From positions 248,001 through 312,000 of the forward strand of contig JALOBX010000001.1 in the NCBI GenBank assembly GCA_023228065.1: a stretch of 64,000 bases of DNA. Reading direction: 5' to 3'. Positions within the stretch are counted from its first letter, which is position 1. Every line of letters starts with the position of its first letter. The DNA is from Candidatus Pacearchaeota archaeon. Lineage in GTDB: Archaea > Nanoarchaeota > Nanoarchaeia > Pacearchaeales > GW2011-AR1. Positions 7,927 to 17,275 of this stretch are shown here, in pieces. A program made the translations under genes and the position numbers. The notes beneath the pieces were generated by a model, which saw nothing but the letters and a program-made list of their open reading frames with translations, had not been told where the DNA came from and ran no database searches.

Positions 7927-8367
7927 ATGAAAGAAAAATTAAATTCAGCAATATTGAAAGGAATTCCTCTTTTAATGATTGCAGCAATAATGGGAACTGC
8001 CCTTGGAATAACAAGAATCGGCAATAATTTTTTTAATAATAAAATAAGAAAAAAACCAACTTATTATTCTGTTTCTTATGCTACTGGTATAACAGGGCAT
8101 ATGAATTATGTAAGTTATTCTGATGGCTCTCAAGAATTTAAAGAATATCCCGGATTAGGGCACAGATGGTTTGATTCTGATTTATGTCAGGATTTCAACG
8201 GAGATGGAAAAGTAGACAGAATAAGAAGAAATGGTGCAGAATGGAAATATAACAGCCTGACAGAAATTCTTGTTAGAGAATATGATTATGATTCACATAA
8301 AAAAAGATTTGATGATGCTGATAGAAAATTAAAGGAATTAAACAGCAAATACAGCCCCAAAGGGTAA
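7927..8367 (+). CDS. Exported protein with a calcium-loop-like motif
   Basis: 146 residues. A hydrophobic N-terminal segment (about 12-28) should act as signal peptide or anchor. The mature part contains DFNGDGKVDRI, matching the DxNxDGxxD calcium-binding loop of dockerin and thrombospondin type 3 repeats, preceded by SDGSQEF. It resembles in style the four-gene cluster at 19886-21896. It ends one base before the convergent tmk stop. Probably extracellular, calcium-dependent; partner unknown. Confidence 0.65.
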   Translation: MKEKLNSAILKGIPLLMIAAIMGTALGITRIGNNFFNNKIRKKPTYYSVSYATGITGHMNYVSYSDGSQEFKEYPGLGHRWFDSDLCQDFNGDGKVDRIRRNGAEWKYNSLTEILVREYDYDSHKKRFDDADRKLKELNSKYSPKG

Positions 8368-9042
8368 TCATATAATTTTTCTTACAATATTGTATACTTC
8401 ATCTGAAATATCTTCTTTGGTTCTTAATTCTCCATTTTTTATACAATCTACTTTTTTCCAATTATACAATTTTGCTAACTGAAGATATGACTCTTCAGAA
8501 TTTTTTAAATAATCTATATTTTTTTCAACTTCATCCTTTTCTACTCCCATTTTAGATTTTAATTCCATTCCAACTTTGTAAGGCATATAAAGAAGAATAG
8601 TCAAATCTGGTTTTGGTAATTGCAACAAGCCATATTCTAAATCTTCCAGCCATTTGAAGAATTTTAATCTTTCTTCAGGATTTTTTATTTTTCCTCCCTG
8701 ATGTCCCATGTTTGATTCGACATATCTATCAGAAATTAAATGTGTCCCAGAATTCAATGTGTCTTCCATAATCTTTTTATTATAATGCCTGTCTGCAGCA
8801 TAATATAATGAAGCAGTCTTTGAATCTACTTCTGCAGGATTTTCGAAATAACTTTTGCTTATAGATTGTTTTCCTAATAAGGCACCACCAACAATTTTCC
8901 CTGTGGGAGTACCATACATTGGAAATGAAATGTATTTACAAGGAATATTTGCAAGATTTAATTTATGAACAAGAAGTTTTGTCTGAGTTTCTTTCCCAGA
9001 TGCATCTGTTCCGCCTATTGCAATAAGTTTTCCTTTTGACAT
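8368..9042 (-). CDS. tmk: Thymidylate kinase
   Basis: 224 residues. P-loop IGGTDASGKETQTKLL near the N-terminus, the DRYVESNMGHQG segment (family DRY/S motif that contacts dTMP) near 103-114 and the DLTILLYMP strand match dTMP kinase, which makes dTDP from dTMP. It follows thyX directly (stop of thyX at 9043, start at 9042), so the two successive steps of dTTP synthesis are one operon. The GTDASGKE variant of the P-loop is common in archaeal members. Confidence 0.9.
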   Translation of the reverse strand: MSKGKLIAIGGTDASGKETQTKLLVHKLNLANIPCKYISFPMYGTPTGKIVGGALLGKQSISKSYFENPAEVDSKTASLYYAADRHYNKKIMEDTLNSGTHLISDRYVESNMGHQGGKIKNPEERLKFFKWLEDLEYGLLQLPKPDLTILLYMPYKVGMELKSKMGVEKDEVEKNIDYLKNSEESYLQLAKLYNWKKVDCIKNGELRTKEDISDEVYNIVRKII

Positions 9043-10212
9043 TTATACCAGCCTCTCTAGTGCTTTTTCTCCCCAAACACAAGGACTTGGACATTTCATT
9101 CCCTGTTTGCATTTTGGAGACAATGAATTTTTGTATTCTTTTTTATATTGAGAATATTTTTCAGCAATTTCTTTAGTATTATTCATAATTTCATTTTGTG
9201 CAGCACCGCAAATTCTCAACAAACATTTAGAACGGAAATTTTCTATAGTTCCTCTTTCATTAACTCTTACTAATTGGGCTTGAGGATAATCTTCTTTGGA
9301 TATTTCTTCTAAATCCTTATCCCAATCTAGAAGTAATCTTGGATTTTGTGAAATTATTTTAGGAATAAAAAATCCATAAGGATTTCCTCCTTTCTTGATA
9401 TCATTAGAAATATGATAATTAATTGTTCTGTGTCTTTGTGCCTGCGCTAATCCAGCAAAACTCATGTTATATTGCGTTGAATAAACATCTCCAAAATGCT
9501 CTTCAACAATTCTTGGATTCAATAAAGATAGATGCCTGTCTGTTTGATTTCTTAAATTTGGAATATCAAATCTTTCTGTCTCCTCCAAAAAATCTTTCAT
9601 GCTTGCACATAATCTTTTTTTAAATTCATTTTTTCCATTAGAATATTCATCCACAAATTTTTCAAATTCTCCTCTCAAGAAATTTATTTGCCTTAAATTA
9701 ATTGTATGACTCATCTTTGTTGGAGTAAAAACACTTGTCATATATCTTGCATTTTCCTGGCTTAATTTTTCAACAGGATTTTTCCCAGAACCATCTTTTA
9801 TATATAATTTTGGAAATTCTGATTCTGGATATTTTTTAGAAATTTCTTCTCTAAATACATTCATCCATTTATCATATTTCTCTTTTTGTTTTGGCTCTAT
9901 ATCTTTCATAACTGTATATCTGGCTGATTTCTCTGAAGTTGCATATTGCTTTTCATTATTAAGAAACATTGCAAGAATTTTTGGAATTTTGCTGAAATAT
10001 AATGTAAAATTGATATGTTCGCATACACTATGATGCCCTGAATTTTTTATTCTGTCAATCAATCGTTCGTCTAATCCTTCAAACATTAATTCTTCCCAGT
10101 CTTTTTCTGAATAGCATACTCTCGCATTGCTTTGGGAAAATCTCATCCATTCCTTTTTTTCAATAAAACTATTTGTTTCGCCTCGAAGAGTAAATTTCAC
10201 CTGTTTTTCCAT
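9043..10212 (-). CDS. thyX: Double-domain flavin-dependent thymidylate synthase
   Basis: 389 residues, against about 220-250 for ordinary ThyX. It makes dTMP from dUMP using methylene-tetrahydrofolate and FAD. Two ThyX-like halves are visible. The first has GHHSVCEH (59-66), a site where RHR would stand but reads NEKQYATSEKSARY (86-99), and the substrate helix SHTINLRQ (168-175). The second has LAQAQRHRTINYHIS (255-269), retaining the RHR motif, and later GAAQNEI. So one half keeps the FAD/nucleotide RHR motif and the other has lost it, as in two-domain ThyX proteins known from Chlamydiae. A cysteine-bearing tail (CKQGMKCPSPC) follows. Upstream of and adjoining tmk. Confidence 0.88.
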   Translation of the reverse strand: MEKQVKFTLRGETNSFIEKKEWMRFSQSNARVCYSEKDWEELMFEGLDERLIDRIKNSGHHSVCEHINFTLYFSKIPKILAMFLNNEKQYATSEKSARYTVMKDIEPKQKEKYDKWMNVFREEISKKYPESEFPKLYIKDGSGKNPVEKLSQENARYMTSVFTPTKMSHTINLRQINFLRGEFEKFVDEYSNGKNEFKKRLCASMKDFLEETERFDIPNLRNQTDRHLSLLNPRIVEEHFGDVYSTQYNMSFAGLAQAQRHRTINYHISNDIKKGGNPYGFFIPKIISQNPRLLLDWDKDLEEISKEDYPQAQLVRVNERGTIENFRSKCLLRICGAAQNEIMNNTKEIAEKYSQYKKEYKNSLSPKCKQGMKCPSPCVWGEKALERLV

Positions 10213-10306
10213 ATAGTCTTAAATTTTGAATGATTTTTAAAGAAATATTTACTGGAGAATATAATCAATCTTCCTGTAAATTTTATTTATAGTAGAATGA
10301 TGTTAA

Positions 10307-10615
10307 TCAATCTTTCATCTCTATCTTAATATTAACATTCTTTGGAATATACATTTTCATAATGCTATGAAGAATTTTTTCGTTAGCAGGCAAATCAATT
10401 AATCTTTTGTGAATTCTCATCTCAAATCTATCAAATGTTGCTGTCCCATTTCCGCAAGGTGACTTTCTTGTTGTAACCTTAAGCCTTTTTGTAGGCAGAG
10501 GAACTGGACCAGAAATAGCAATTCCCGACTTTTTAGCCATGTCTTTAATAGATTCACAAATAGCATTAAGAGTTTCTATGTCTGTACTGTTTAACTTGAT
10601 TCTTACCTTTGTCAT
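10307..10615 (-). CDS. rps10: Ribosomal protein S10 (uS10)
   Basis: 102 residues from MTKVRIKLNSTD. SGPVPLPTKRLKVTTRKSPCGNG is the diagnostic archaeal S10 segment and FEMRIHKRLIDL the following strand. A 54-base longer frame exists but its N-terminus is not conserved; the chosen ATG also lies 26 bases after a TATA element on the minus strand (10637-10645, TTTTTAAAC). S10 is a small-subunit head protein. It stands alone here, away from EF1A, with which it is often linked in archaea. Confidence 0.95.
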   Translation of the reverse strand: MTKVRIKLNSTDIETLNAICESIKDMAKKSGIAISGPVPLPTKRLKVTTRKSPCGNGTATFDRFEMRIHKRLIDLPANEKILHSIMKMYIPKNVNIKIEMKD

Positions 10616-10636
10616 AGTATAAGAAATTAAAAACCA

Positions 10637-10645
10637 GTTTAAAAA
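10637..10645 (-). promoter_or_regulatory. TATA box of rps10
   Basis: On the minus strand reads TTTTTAAAC, about 26 bases before the ATG at 10615. It fixes the short start of rps10. Confidence 0.55.
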
Positions 10646-10670
10646 TCTTTTTGTGGGTAAAAAAGTCAAT

Positions 10671-10679
10671 TATTTAAAG
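10671..10679 (+). promoter_or_regulatory. TATA box for the 10700 gene
   Basis: TATTTAAAG centred 25 bases before the ATG at 10700; leaderless spacing. Confidence 0.5.
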
Positions 10680-10699
10680 ATAGACGTTTTATTTCTTAG

Positions 10700-12637
10700 A
10701 TGAAAAAGAGGAACTTTCTGTTGTTTTTAGTTATAACTCTCTTACTCCTAGGATTCACATTTGCTGTTGTGAATTTTTGGGATTCACAATCTCCTGCAGA
10801 TATAGGAAGTCTCTCTATATTTGGAAAATCTCTTAATATAAGTTATAATATTTCAGATACTAATCTTGTCTTTTCTACAATTAATATTTATTATAAAACC
10901 AATTCGACTTCTGAAGATATAACTTTTTTTCAGAATGGTTCTGCTATATCTGGATTTCACAAGAGAAATTATAGTTCAAATAACAGTGATGTCTTTAATT
11001 TTAGATTATGGGATAATGCAGTATATCCTGCAACATATAATTATAATGAATCTATAATGGAAGAGGCAGTTCATAGCACATATGATTTAGATGATGCTGG
11101 TGTTTATCTTAAAATACGTTTATTTAATGTATCTAATTTGAAAAATTATTCTCTTTTTGAAATTTATGCAGAAAATCAAACTGATTCATCAAATACTCTA
11201 AGAATTTATTATTGTAATTATTCTTATAATACTGGAAATCCTGCAAATTCTGATTTTTGTACTAATTTTTATAACCTTCCAGCTTCACAATATTTTAATC
11301 ATAGTCATTCTGCTAATTCAAAACATCATCTTATACCTTTTCCAATAAACAAGACTAATGGGATGATTGGAGATGTTTATGTTACTAATACTTCTTATTT
11401 TTTATTAAGGGGAAGAAATGGGATAAATTCTTGGAATGTTTATTATATCTCAAATATTTCAAGGCCAGATTCAATTCAAGAGGATACTAATGGCGGAGTA
11501 GGAACAAATTGGGTAAATTTTTCTGGAACTGTTGATTCTCATCTTCATCAATATGATGGGACTGAAAAAATTTGGTATTATGCTTGTGCAAATGACAGTC
11601 TTGGAAATCAAAATTGCACTTCTCTAAGAAGTGATTTAATAGATTTGGGGGGGATTGGACCTTCTTCTGTAGGAATTTTTTCTCCAATAAATCAAAGCTA
11701 CAAGGGAAATCTTTCAATCAATTATACTTCTGCCTTATCTCCAAATGGATATGCTATTGCTGCGGGGTATAATATTTCTCTTTATAATTTTAGTGATGAT
11801 TTTATTTCTTTAATTGACTTGAATAATTCTTTGAATTTAACTTTTGTTTGGGATAGCATAAGCACCCCAGATGGCATTTATAACATTCATGTTACTGGGT
11901 GTGACATTAATGGATTATGTGCTACAGGAGAAAGTGATGACTTTACAATTGATAATACTGCTCCGAGTGGAAATTTTAACTGCATTCCATCATCAATCAA
12001 TATAGGAGAAGGAATTTCTTGTACTTGTACTGGAAGTGATTCTACTTCTGGTGTAGAAACAATTAGTTTTACTGAATATCCTACAACTGGAACTGCAGGA
12101 ACATTCATTGAAACCTGTATTATTTATGATGTTGCTGGAAATTATATAAATAAAAATTTTAGTTATACAGTTAATTACGGCGGGAGTATTTCTTCTGGCG
12201 GTGGAAGCTCTGGTGAAACAAAAAGCAAGACGCAACCGGAATCTTCAATAATTTCTGAAATGCCTTCAGGAGAAATATCTTCTTCTGAAAATAAATCTGT
12301 TAATATCATTGTTGGAGAAGAAACTCACAAATTAAATATTATTGAAGTAAATGAAAATTTTGTAAATACAATTTTTTCTTATGATGGAAGTGAACAAAAT
12401 TTTAAAATTGGAGAAACAAAGACTTTTGAAATTGGAGAATATGTTGTGACTGCTACACTTGATAAAATAGAAAATGGGATAGCTGTTTTTAATGTTCTTA
12501 CTAAAGAAAAAATTGTTTCTGGACTAAATCTTCAAAAGATTGTTGTAATTGTTGGATTAATTATTTTTACTGTCTTATTATCAATTATCTTAATAAAGAA
12601 AAAACCTAGAATAAAAAGAAAAAAGTCAAGAAAATAA
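10700..12637 (+). CDS. Large surface protein with Ig-like region and C-terminal anchor
   Basis: 645 residues. Signal peptide at about 6-24 (FLLFLVITLLLLGFTFAVV); a C-terminal helix (about 613-633) followed by a basic tail (KKKPRIKRKKSRK). The exterior is rich in Asn, Ser, Tyr and NxS/T sequons, which suggests N-glycosylation. Around 420-490 is a cysteine-bearing Ig/bacterial-type repeat beginning with the common TIDNTAPSG linker, with CIPSSINIGEGISCTC and a following EYPTTGTAGTF. A Gly/Ser linker (SISSGGGSSGE) precedes a small domain near the anchor. Probably a cell-surface or S-layer-associated protein. Confidence 0.75.
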   Translation: MKKRNFLLFLVITLLLLGFTFAVVNFWDSQSPADIGSLSIFGKSLNISYNISDTNLVFSTINIYYKTNSTSEDITFFQNGSAISGFHKRNYSSNNSDVFNFRLWDNAVYPATYNYNESIMEEAVHSTYDLDDAGVYLKIRLFNVSNLKNYSLFEIYAENQTDSSNTLRIYYCNYSYNTGNPANSDFCTNFYNLPASQYFNHSHSANSKHHLIPFPINKTNGMIGDVYVTNTSYFLLRGRNGINSWNVYYISNISRPDSIQEDTNGGVGTNWVNFSGTVDSHLHQYDGTEKIWYYACANDSLGNQNCTSLRSDLIDLGGIGPSSVGIFSPINQSYKGNLSINYTSALSPNGYAIAAGYNISLYNFSDDFISLIDLNNSLNLTFVWDSISTPDGIYNIHVTGCDINGLCATGESDDFTIDNTAPSGNFNCIPSSINIGEGISCTCTGSDSTSGVETISFTEYPTTGTAGTFIETCIIYDVAGNYINKNFSYTVNYGGSISSGGGSSGETKSKTQPESSIISEMPSGEISSSENKSVNIIVGEETHKLNIIEVNENFVNTIFSYDGSEQNFKIGETKTFEIGEYVVTATLDKIENGIAVFNVLTKEKIVSGLNLQKIVVIVGLIIFTVLLSIILIKKKPRIKRKKSRK

Positions 12638-12648
12638 TTCGCAATAAA

Positions 12649-12655
12649 TTTAAAT
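12649..12655 (+). promoter_or_regulatory. TATA box of serS
   Basis: TTTAAAT, about 26 bases before the ATG at 12678; leaderless spacing. Confidence 0.5.
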
Positions 12656-12677
12656 AGAACTTTTATTTATCTTTTTT

Positions 12678-13967
12678 ATGATTGATATAAAATTAATCAG
12701 AGAAAGTCCAGAGGCTGTAAAGGAGAATATTAAGAAGAAATTTCAGAATGATAAATTGGTTCTGGTTGATAAGGTAATAAAACTTGATGAGGAATGGAGG
12801 AAGATAAAGAGCAAAGAAGACTTATTAAGAAGTTCAAGAAATAAAATTTCCAAAGAGATAAGTGAAGCAAAAAAAGCAAAAAAAGATGTCTCCAAGCTTT
12901 TAAAACAGGCAAAAGAAATTCCAGAAGAAATTGAAAAACTTGAAGATAAAAGAAAAAAGTTAGAAATTCAAATTAGAGAAATAATGGTTATTATTCCAAA
13001 TATTATCCATAAATCTGTACCAATTGGAAAGAATGACACTGAAAATGTTGAAATAAAAAAATTCGGTAAACCTGAAACTCCTTCTTATCCAATAATTCAT
13101 CATGCAGAATTAGCAGAAAAAAATGGATGGGCAGACTTTGATTCTGCAAGAGAAACTTCTGGAAATGGTTTTTATTATCTTACTGGAGATTTGGCTTTAT
13201 TGCATTCTGCTATGCTTGCTTTTGCAAGAGATTATATGATTAAGCAAGGGTTTGAATATGTTATTCCTCCTTTTATGATAAGAAAAAAAGTTGTTAATGG
13301 GGTTATGTCCTTCAAAGAAATGGATGCAATGATGTATAAGATTGAAGGAGAAGATTTGTATTTAATAGGAACTTCAGAACATTCACTTATTGGAAGATTT
13401 ATTGACAAGACTATTTCAATTAATAAATTACCTTTGTTAATGACCGGTTATTCTCCCTGCTTTAGAAAAGAAGTTGGAGCTCATGGGATTGAACAAAAGG
13501 GATTTTACAGATTGCATCAATTTGAAAAACAAGAGATGATTGTAATTTGCGAGCCAGAAGATTCTTATGATTGGTATGAAAAAATGTGGAAATATACTGT
13601 GGAAGTTTTTAATAAATTAAATATTCCTGTAAGACTTTTGGAGTGTTGTTCTGGAGATCTTGCTGACTTAAAGGCTAAATCTGTAGATATTGAAGCATGG
13701 AGTCCAAGACAAAAAAAATATTATGAAGTTGGTTCGTGTTCTAATCTTACAGATGCACAAGCAAGGAGATTAAATATTAGAATTGAAGGAAAAGGAAAAA
13801 TTTATTTTGCACATACCTTGAATAATACTGTTCTTGCTTCACCAAGGGCATTAATTGCATTCCTTGAAAATAATCAGCAGAAAGATGGAAGCATAAAGAT
13901 TCCTGCAATCTTACAGCCTTATATGGCTGGGAAAAAAGTTATTGGCAATAAGAACCGAGGTTCTTAA
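12678..13967 (+). CDS. serS: Seryl-tRNA synthetase (common type)
   Basis: 429 residues, standard class II SerRS, not the rare methanogen form. Residues 1-110 form the tRNA-binding coiled coil (many Lys/Glu, ISEAKKAKKDVSKLL). Motif 2 is seen in GYSPCFRKEVGAHG (about 256-269) with the FYRLHQFEKQE segment, and motif 3 in NTVLASPRALIAFLEN (about 383-398). It charges tRNA-Ser and tRNA-Sec with serine. The last codons (GNKNRGS) are encoded inside a repeat unit that is also found just after gltX. Confidence 0.96.
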   Translation: MIDIKLIRESPEAVKENIKKKFQNDKLVLVDKVIKLDEEWRKIKSKEDLLRSSRNKISKEISEAKKAKKDVSKLLKQAKEIPEEIEKLEDKRKKLEIQIREIMVIIPNIIHKSVPIGKNDTENVEIKKFGKPETPSYPIIHHAELAEKNGWADFDSARETSGNGFYYLTGDLALLHSAMLAFARDYMIKQGFEYVIPPFMIRKKVVNGVMSFKEMDAMMYKIEGEDLYLIGTSEHSLIGRFIDKTISINKLPLLMTGYSPCFRKEVGAHGIEQKGFYRLHQFEKQEMIVICEPEDSYDWYEKMWKYTVEVFNKLNIPVRLLECCSGDLADLKAKSVDIEAWSPRQKKYYEVGSCSNLTDAQARRLNIRIEGKGKIYFAHTLNNTVLASPRALIAFLENNQQKDGSIKIPAILQPYMAGKKVIGNKNRGS

Positions 13968-14007
13968 CATCTCCTATTAATATTTTCGCTGTTAGCGACT
14001 GGAATCA
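13950..14007 (+). repeat. Repeat unit R1 after serS
   Basis: About 58 bases holding AAGAACC-GA-GGTTCTT (a 7-bp hairpin), the linker AACATCTCCTATTAAT, and CGCTGTTAGCG (a 4-bp hairpin) followed by ACTGGAATCA. The same unit occurs at 46039-46096 after gltX, with a shorter derivative beside it. Here it overlaps the last codons and stop of serS. It may act as a 3' end/terminator structure or be a short dispersed element. Confidence 0.7.
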
Positions 14008-14029
14008 AAATAAAAAATAATTTTAAACT

Positions 14030-14488
14030 TTATTTTATTCTTGGTTTATAATTCCTTGAAAAATATAACTTTTCATTATCTAGTAAATTATAGTTTAACA
14101 AACCTATCTCTTTGTTTTTCCTTGTGTTAAAGAATTTTTCTTCTCCAAATCCAACACATACATAAAGATTTCTTGATTTGTATCCAACCCTCATTAAATA
14201 ATCTAATACAACATTTAATGTATTCCCTTGAAATAAAAAATCATCACAAACAAGAGCAGTATGCTTAGGATTTAAATCTCCATTTACCCATTCAATTATT
14301 TGGTTCTGTTTTGCATGATTTGTCGGGCGGATATTAATGAAATTTCCTATTTTATTGCCCACCTTTTTTTCCATATCTTTTGCAAGAGGTCTTCCTGCAG
14401 ATTCTACAGAGATTACATCAATATATTTTGAATTTTCAATTAAATCTGTCAATTCAATTTTTTTATTTTTGTCTAATTTAGTTATCAT
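14030..14488 (-). CDS. Phosphoribosyltransferase-like protein
   Basis: 152 residues. HTALVCDDFLFQGNTLNVVLDY (about 76-97) fits the PRPP-binding loop of type I phosphoribosyltransferases (hydrophobic strand, two Asp, then GxTL). VISVESAGRPLAKDM fits the pyrophosphate loop position. The hood segment that would name the base is not recognisable, so it may be a salvage enzyme or a regulatory PRTase homologue. Short relative to most family members (170-200 residues). Confidence 0.7.
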   Translation of the reverse strand: MITKLDKNKKIELTDLIENSKYIDVISVESAGRPLAKDMEKKVGNKIGNFINIRPTNHAKQNQIIEWVNGDLNPKHTALVCDDFLFQGNTLNVVLDYLMRVGYKSRNLYVCVGFGEEKFFNTRKNKEIGLLNYNLLDNEKLYFSRNYKPRIK

Positions 14489-14530
14489 AAGATCAGCATA
14501 AAATTTGGGTTTATAATTTTTTTGAAAGAA

Positions 14531-15772
14531 TTATCTTCGTTTATTTCCCCATCTGGGTTGTCTATTTGAACGATTATTAAATCTTGAATTATTATTTCTT
14601 TCATTGCCTCTTCTTTGAAAACTATTTCCTTCTCTTCTGGCAAAATTTACTCTTATATGAATTGTTTCAAATGAAGGAAGATTTTCCTGGCTTATTTTTA
14701 TAGAATCATCTCTCAATATATTGCTGAAATTTTCATAATCTCTGCTTGCAAGAATATTTACTATTTTCCCATTTTGTCCTGCTCTTGCTGTTCTTCCAAT
14801 TCTGTGAATATAATCAGTTGCAACTTTAGGCATGTCATAATTGTAAACATGACTTACTCCTTTGATGTCTAATCCTCTTGCTGCAACATCTGTGCAAACT
14901 AAAACATTAAATCTTTTTTCATGAAACTCTCTCAAGATATTTAGTCTTTTATTTTGAACTAAACCTCCGTGAATTGCTCTTGCCTTAATTCCAACATTGT
15001 TTAGATTTTCTGCAACAAAATCAGCATTATGTCTTGTGGAACAGAAAATCATTATTAATTCTGAATCTTTCTTTTTTAACAAATGAACTAACAATGAAAA
15101 TTTGCTGCTTGAGGGAACATCATAATATATTTGCTCTAATTTTGAATGGTCTACAAAAGATTCTACCATAACATTCTCTGGGTTTTTTGTATATTTCTTA
15201 GCAAGATAATCCAAGTCTGCAGAAATTGTTGCGGAGAAAAGCATAGTCTGTCTTTCTTTTGGGCATTCTTTTATGATTGCTTCAACATCTTTGTGAAATC
15301 CCATATCTAACATTCTGTCAACTTCATCTAAAACAAGAAACTTTACATGATTTAATCTTAATGTTCTTCTTTGAATATGGTCTAAAATTCTCCCAGGAGT
15401 TCCGACAAGAATATCTGTTCTATAAAGTGCTCTAACTTGTCTTCCCATATCAACTCCGCCATAAACTGCAAGAACATTTAGATTTTTATTTTTAGAAAAA
15501 AGAGCGATTGAATCAGCAACTTGTTCTGCAAGTTCTCTTGTTGGTGTTAAGATTAATGCCTGAATGTGATTATCTGCTTTTAAATTCTCAATAATTGGAG
15601 AAGCAAAGGCTAGTGTCTTACCGCTTCCAGTAGCAGAACCACCAATAATATCTCTCCCAGCAATCGCTAAGGGGATTGTCTTTTCCTGAATTTTTGTTGG
15701 TGTTTTAAAACCAGCTTCTTTCAGAACAGACAAAACTTCTGTGCTAAATCCTAGTTTTGCAAATTGTTCCAT
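14531..15772 (-). CDS. DEAD-box RNA helicase (motif II DEVD)
   Basis: 413 residues with the helicase motifs in order: Q motif (TPTKIQEKTIPLAI, near 25-38), I GSATGSGKT, Ia PTRELAEQ, II LVLDEVDRM, III SAT, IV/V RGLDIKGV and VI HRIGRTARAG. Motif II reads DEVD instead of DEAD. The last 35 residues are Arg/Asn/Gly rich (RRGNERNNNSRF), a typical RNA-binding tail. It remodels RNA using ATP, likely in ribosome assembly or at low temperature. Single gene with its own promoter region. Confidence 0.93.
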   Translation of the reverse strand: MEQFAKLGFSTEVLSVLKEAGFKTPTKIQEKTIPLAIAGRDIIGGSATGSGKTLAFASPIIENLKADNHIQALILTPTRELAEQVADSIALFSKNKNLNVLAVYGGVDMGRQVRALYRTDILVGTPGRILDHIQRRTLRLNHVKFLVLDEVDRMLDMGFHKDVEAIIKECPKERQTMLFSATISADLDYLAKKYTKNPENVMVESFVDHSKLEQIYYDVPSSSKFSLLVHLLKKKDSELIMIFCSTRHNADFVAENLNNVGIKARAIHGGLVQNKRLNILREFHEKRFNVLVCTDVAARGLDIKGVSHVYNYDMPKVATDYIHRIGRTARAGQNGKIVNILASRDYENFSNILRDDSIKISQENLPSFETIHIRVNFARREGNSFQRRGNERNNNSRFNNRSNRQPRWGNKRR

Positions 15773-15930
15773 GTTGTTTAAACTTTAAGTTTAATTTTTA
15801 ATTAATATTCCAGAAATTTGTTTCCTGAACACAAGTCTTTAAGACATAAATGTCCAAGACTTTAACCAATTAATAATATAATTCCACTTAATTGATGGTT
15901 TATAATTGTATGTATTTGAATTAGGATAGA

Positions 15931-15939
15931 TTTTTAAAT
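15931..15939 (+). promoter_or_regulatory. TATA box for the 15960 gene
   Basis: TTTTTAAAT centred about 25 bases before the ATG at 15960; supports that short gene as real. Confidence 0.5.
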
Positions 15940-15959
15940 GGAAGATTATCTTTAAAACA

Positions 15960-16286
15960 ATGGTAAACATGTATGAAAAAATGGCTAAACTCGATAAAAA
16001 GAGAAATCCCCTTTTTACAGCAGTTAGCACCCTAACAACTCCCGAATCAATGCGAGCCTTCGTTAGAGATGCTATTAACCATTACAAAAAAAATGGAGAA
16101 ACTTCAGAGATTAAACAAAATGCTGAATCTATTGTAAAAAGTAATCTTGGTTACATTGTGGGATATTATGATAAAAAAGTGGCTAAGAACTGGATGGATA
16201 CAATAGATGGAATAATACATCCTGTCTTTGGAAAAAATATTCCTTTTAATAATCCGGATAATGCATATTATTTAGGAAAAAGATAA
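15960..16286 (+). CDS. Hypothetical soluble protein
   Basis: 108 residues, no hydrophobic segment, mostly helical with basic N-terminus (MYEKMAKLDKKRNP). No recognised family. A well-placed TATA box and convergent spacing to the GTPase gene support expression. It ends 14 bases before the neighbour's stop. Confidence 0.6.
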   Translation: MVNMYEKMAKLDKKRNPLFTAVSTLTTPESMRAFVRDAINHYKKNGETSEIKQNAESIVKSNLGYIVGYYDKKVAKNWMDTIDGIIHPVFGKNIPFNNPDNAYYLGKR

Positions 16287-16300
16287 AGATTATTTGAGTT

Positions 16301-17167
16301 TTATTTCCTAATTCTTCCTTCTTGCCAATCTTTTAAAATTGTTCTTGCTGTCTTATCTTCATCGACTTCATTTCCTTTTTTCAGGAAACCGCTTTTTCTT
16401 CCGAGCTTTTCTATCAAAACTTCTGCATCTCCTTCTGAAGAAATATCATAAAATTTATCAAAGACTAGGGGATATTCTCTTACTAAATTTGAAACTACCA
16501 CGGCTGGATTTGAAACTTGGCTATGAGAACGTGCCCCAACTTTTGCGTGCCTTGAAAAAGCAGAGACTTCTGTGCTTGAATATTCTTTAGCAGGAATAAC
16601 TCCTGGGCTATCCAACAAAACTATTGTAGCAGTAAGATTTACTTTTTGAATTCCTTTTGTAAATCCCGCATCTGCTCCTATTCCTGCTGCAGGTTTTCCC
16701 ACTAAGAAATTAATAACTGAACTTTTTCCTGTGTTTGGGTATCCTATAACTCCAACAGTAATTTTATTCTGAAATTTATCCACTGGCTTTTCTACATTAT
16801 AAGAAGTAATCTTTATTTTATTTCGAAGTTCTTTTCCTCCCTTTCTTGTTATGCAAGAAACAAAAACTTTGGGGTCTAATGAACTAATCTCCTCCTTCTT
16901 AGCTTTTTTTATATCAATTAAATCTGATTTGTTAAAAACATAAATTATTTTCTTGCCTTTTTTCTTAATTTTTTCTTCTAATTCTAAATTTCTTGTCTCT
17001 GGGATAAACCTCGCATCTAAAACTTCCAGTATAATATCTGACATTTCAACAATTTTCTCTGCGAGTGCTGGAAATTTTGCCTTTGGTGTTTTTCCAAATC
17101 TCATCTGCCTTGTGATTATTGAAGTATCGTGCTTTTTCCCTTTTGAGAAACTGAATGGAGTTTTCAT
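16301..17167 (-). CDS. Circularly permuted GTPase (RbgA/Nog2-like)
   Basis: 288 residues. The G motifs come in permuted order: G4 NKSD (about 82-85) first, G5 near SCIT, then G1 GYPNTGKSS (about 144-152) and G3 DSPG (about 191-194), the hallmark of the YlqF/RbgA/Nog2/MJ1464 class. These GTPases act in large-subunit ribosome maturation. Length equals the usual family. Cytosolic. The adjacent DEAD-box gene is in the same orientation but is not its operon partner. Confidence 0.92.
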   Translation of the reverse strand: MKTPFSFSKGKKHDTSIITRQMRFGKTPKAKFPALAEKIVEMSDIILEVLDARFIPETRNLELEEKIKKKGKKIIYVFNKSDLIDIKKAKKEEISSLDPKVFVSCITRKGGKELRNKIKITSYNVEKPVDKFQNKITVGVIGYPNTGKSSVINFLVGKPAAGIGADAGFTKGIQKVNLTATIVLLDSPGVIPAKEYSSTEVSAFSRHAKVGARSHSQVSNPAVVVSNLVREYPLVFDKFYDISSEGDAEVLIEKLGRKSGFLKKGNEVDEDKTARTILKDWQEGRIRK

Positions 17168-17275
17168 AATAATTAATAGAAGAAGGGGTTTATAAAAGTA
17201 AAATATCTCTAATTATTAAGCGAAATAGAAAGAGATTTCTAAATTGTTATTAAATACATATGGAGGAATATACAA

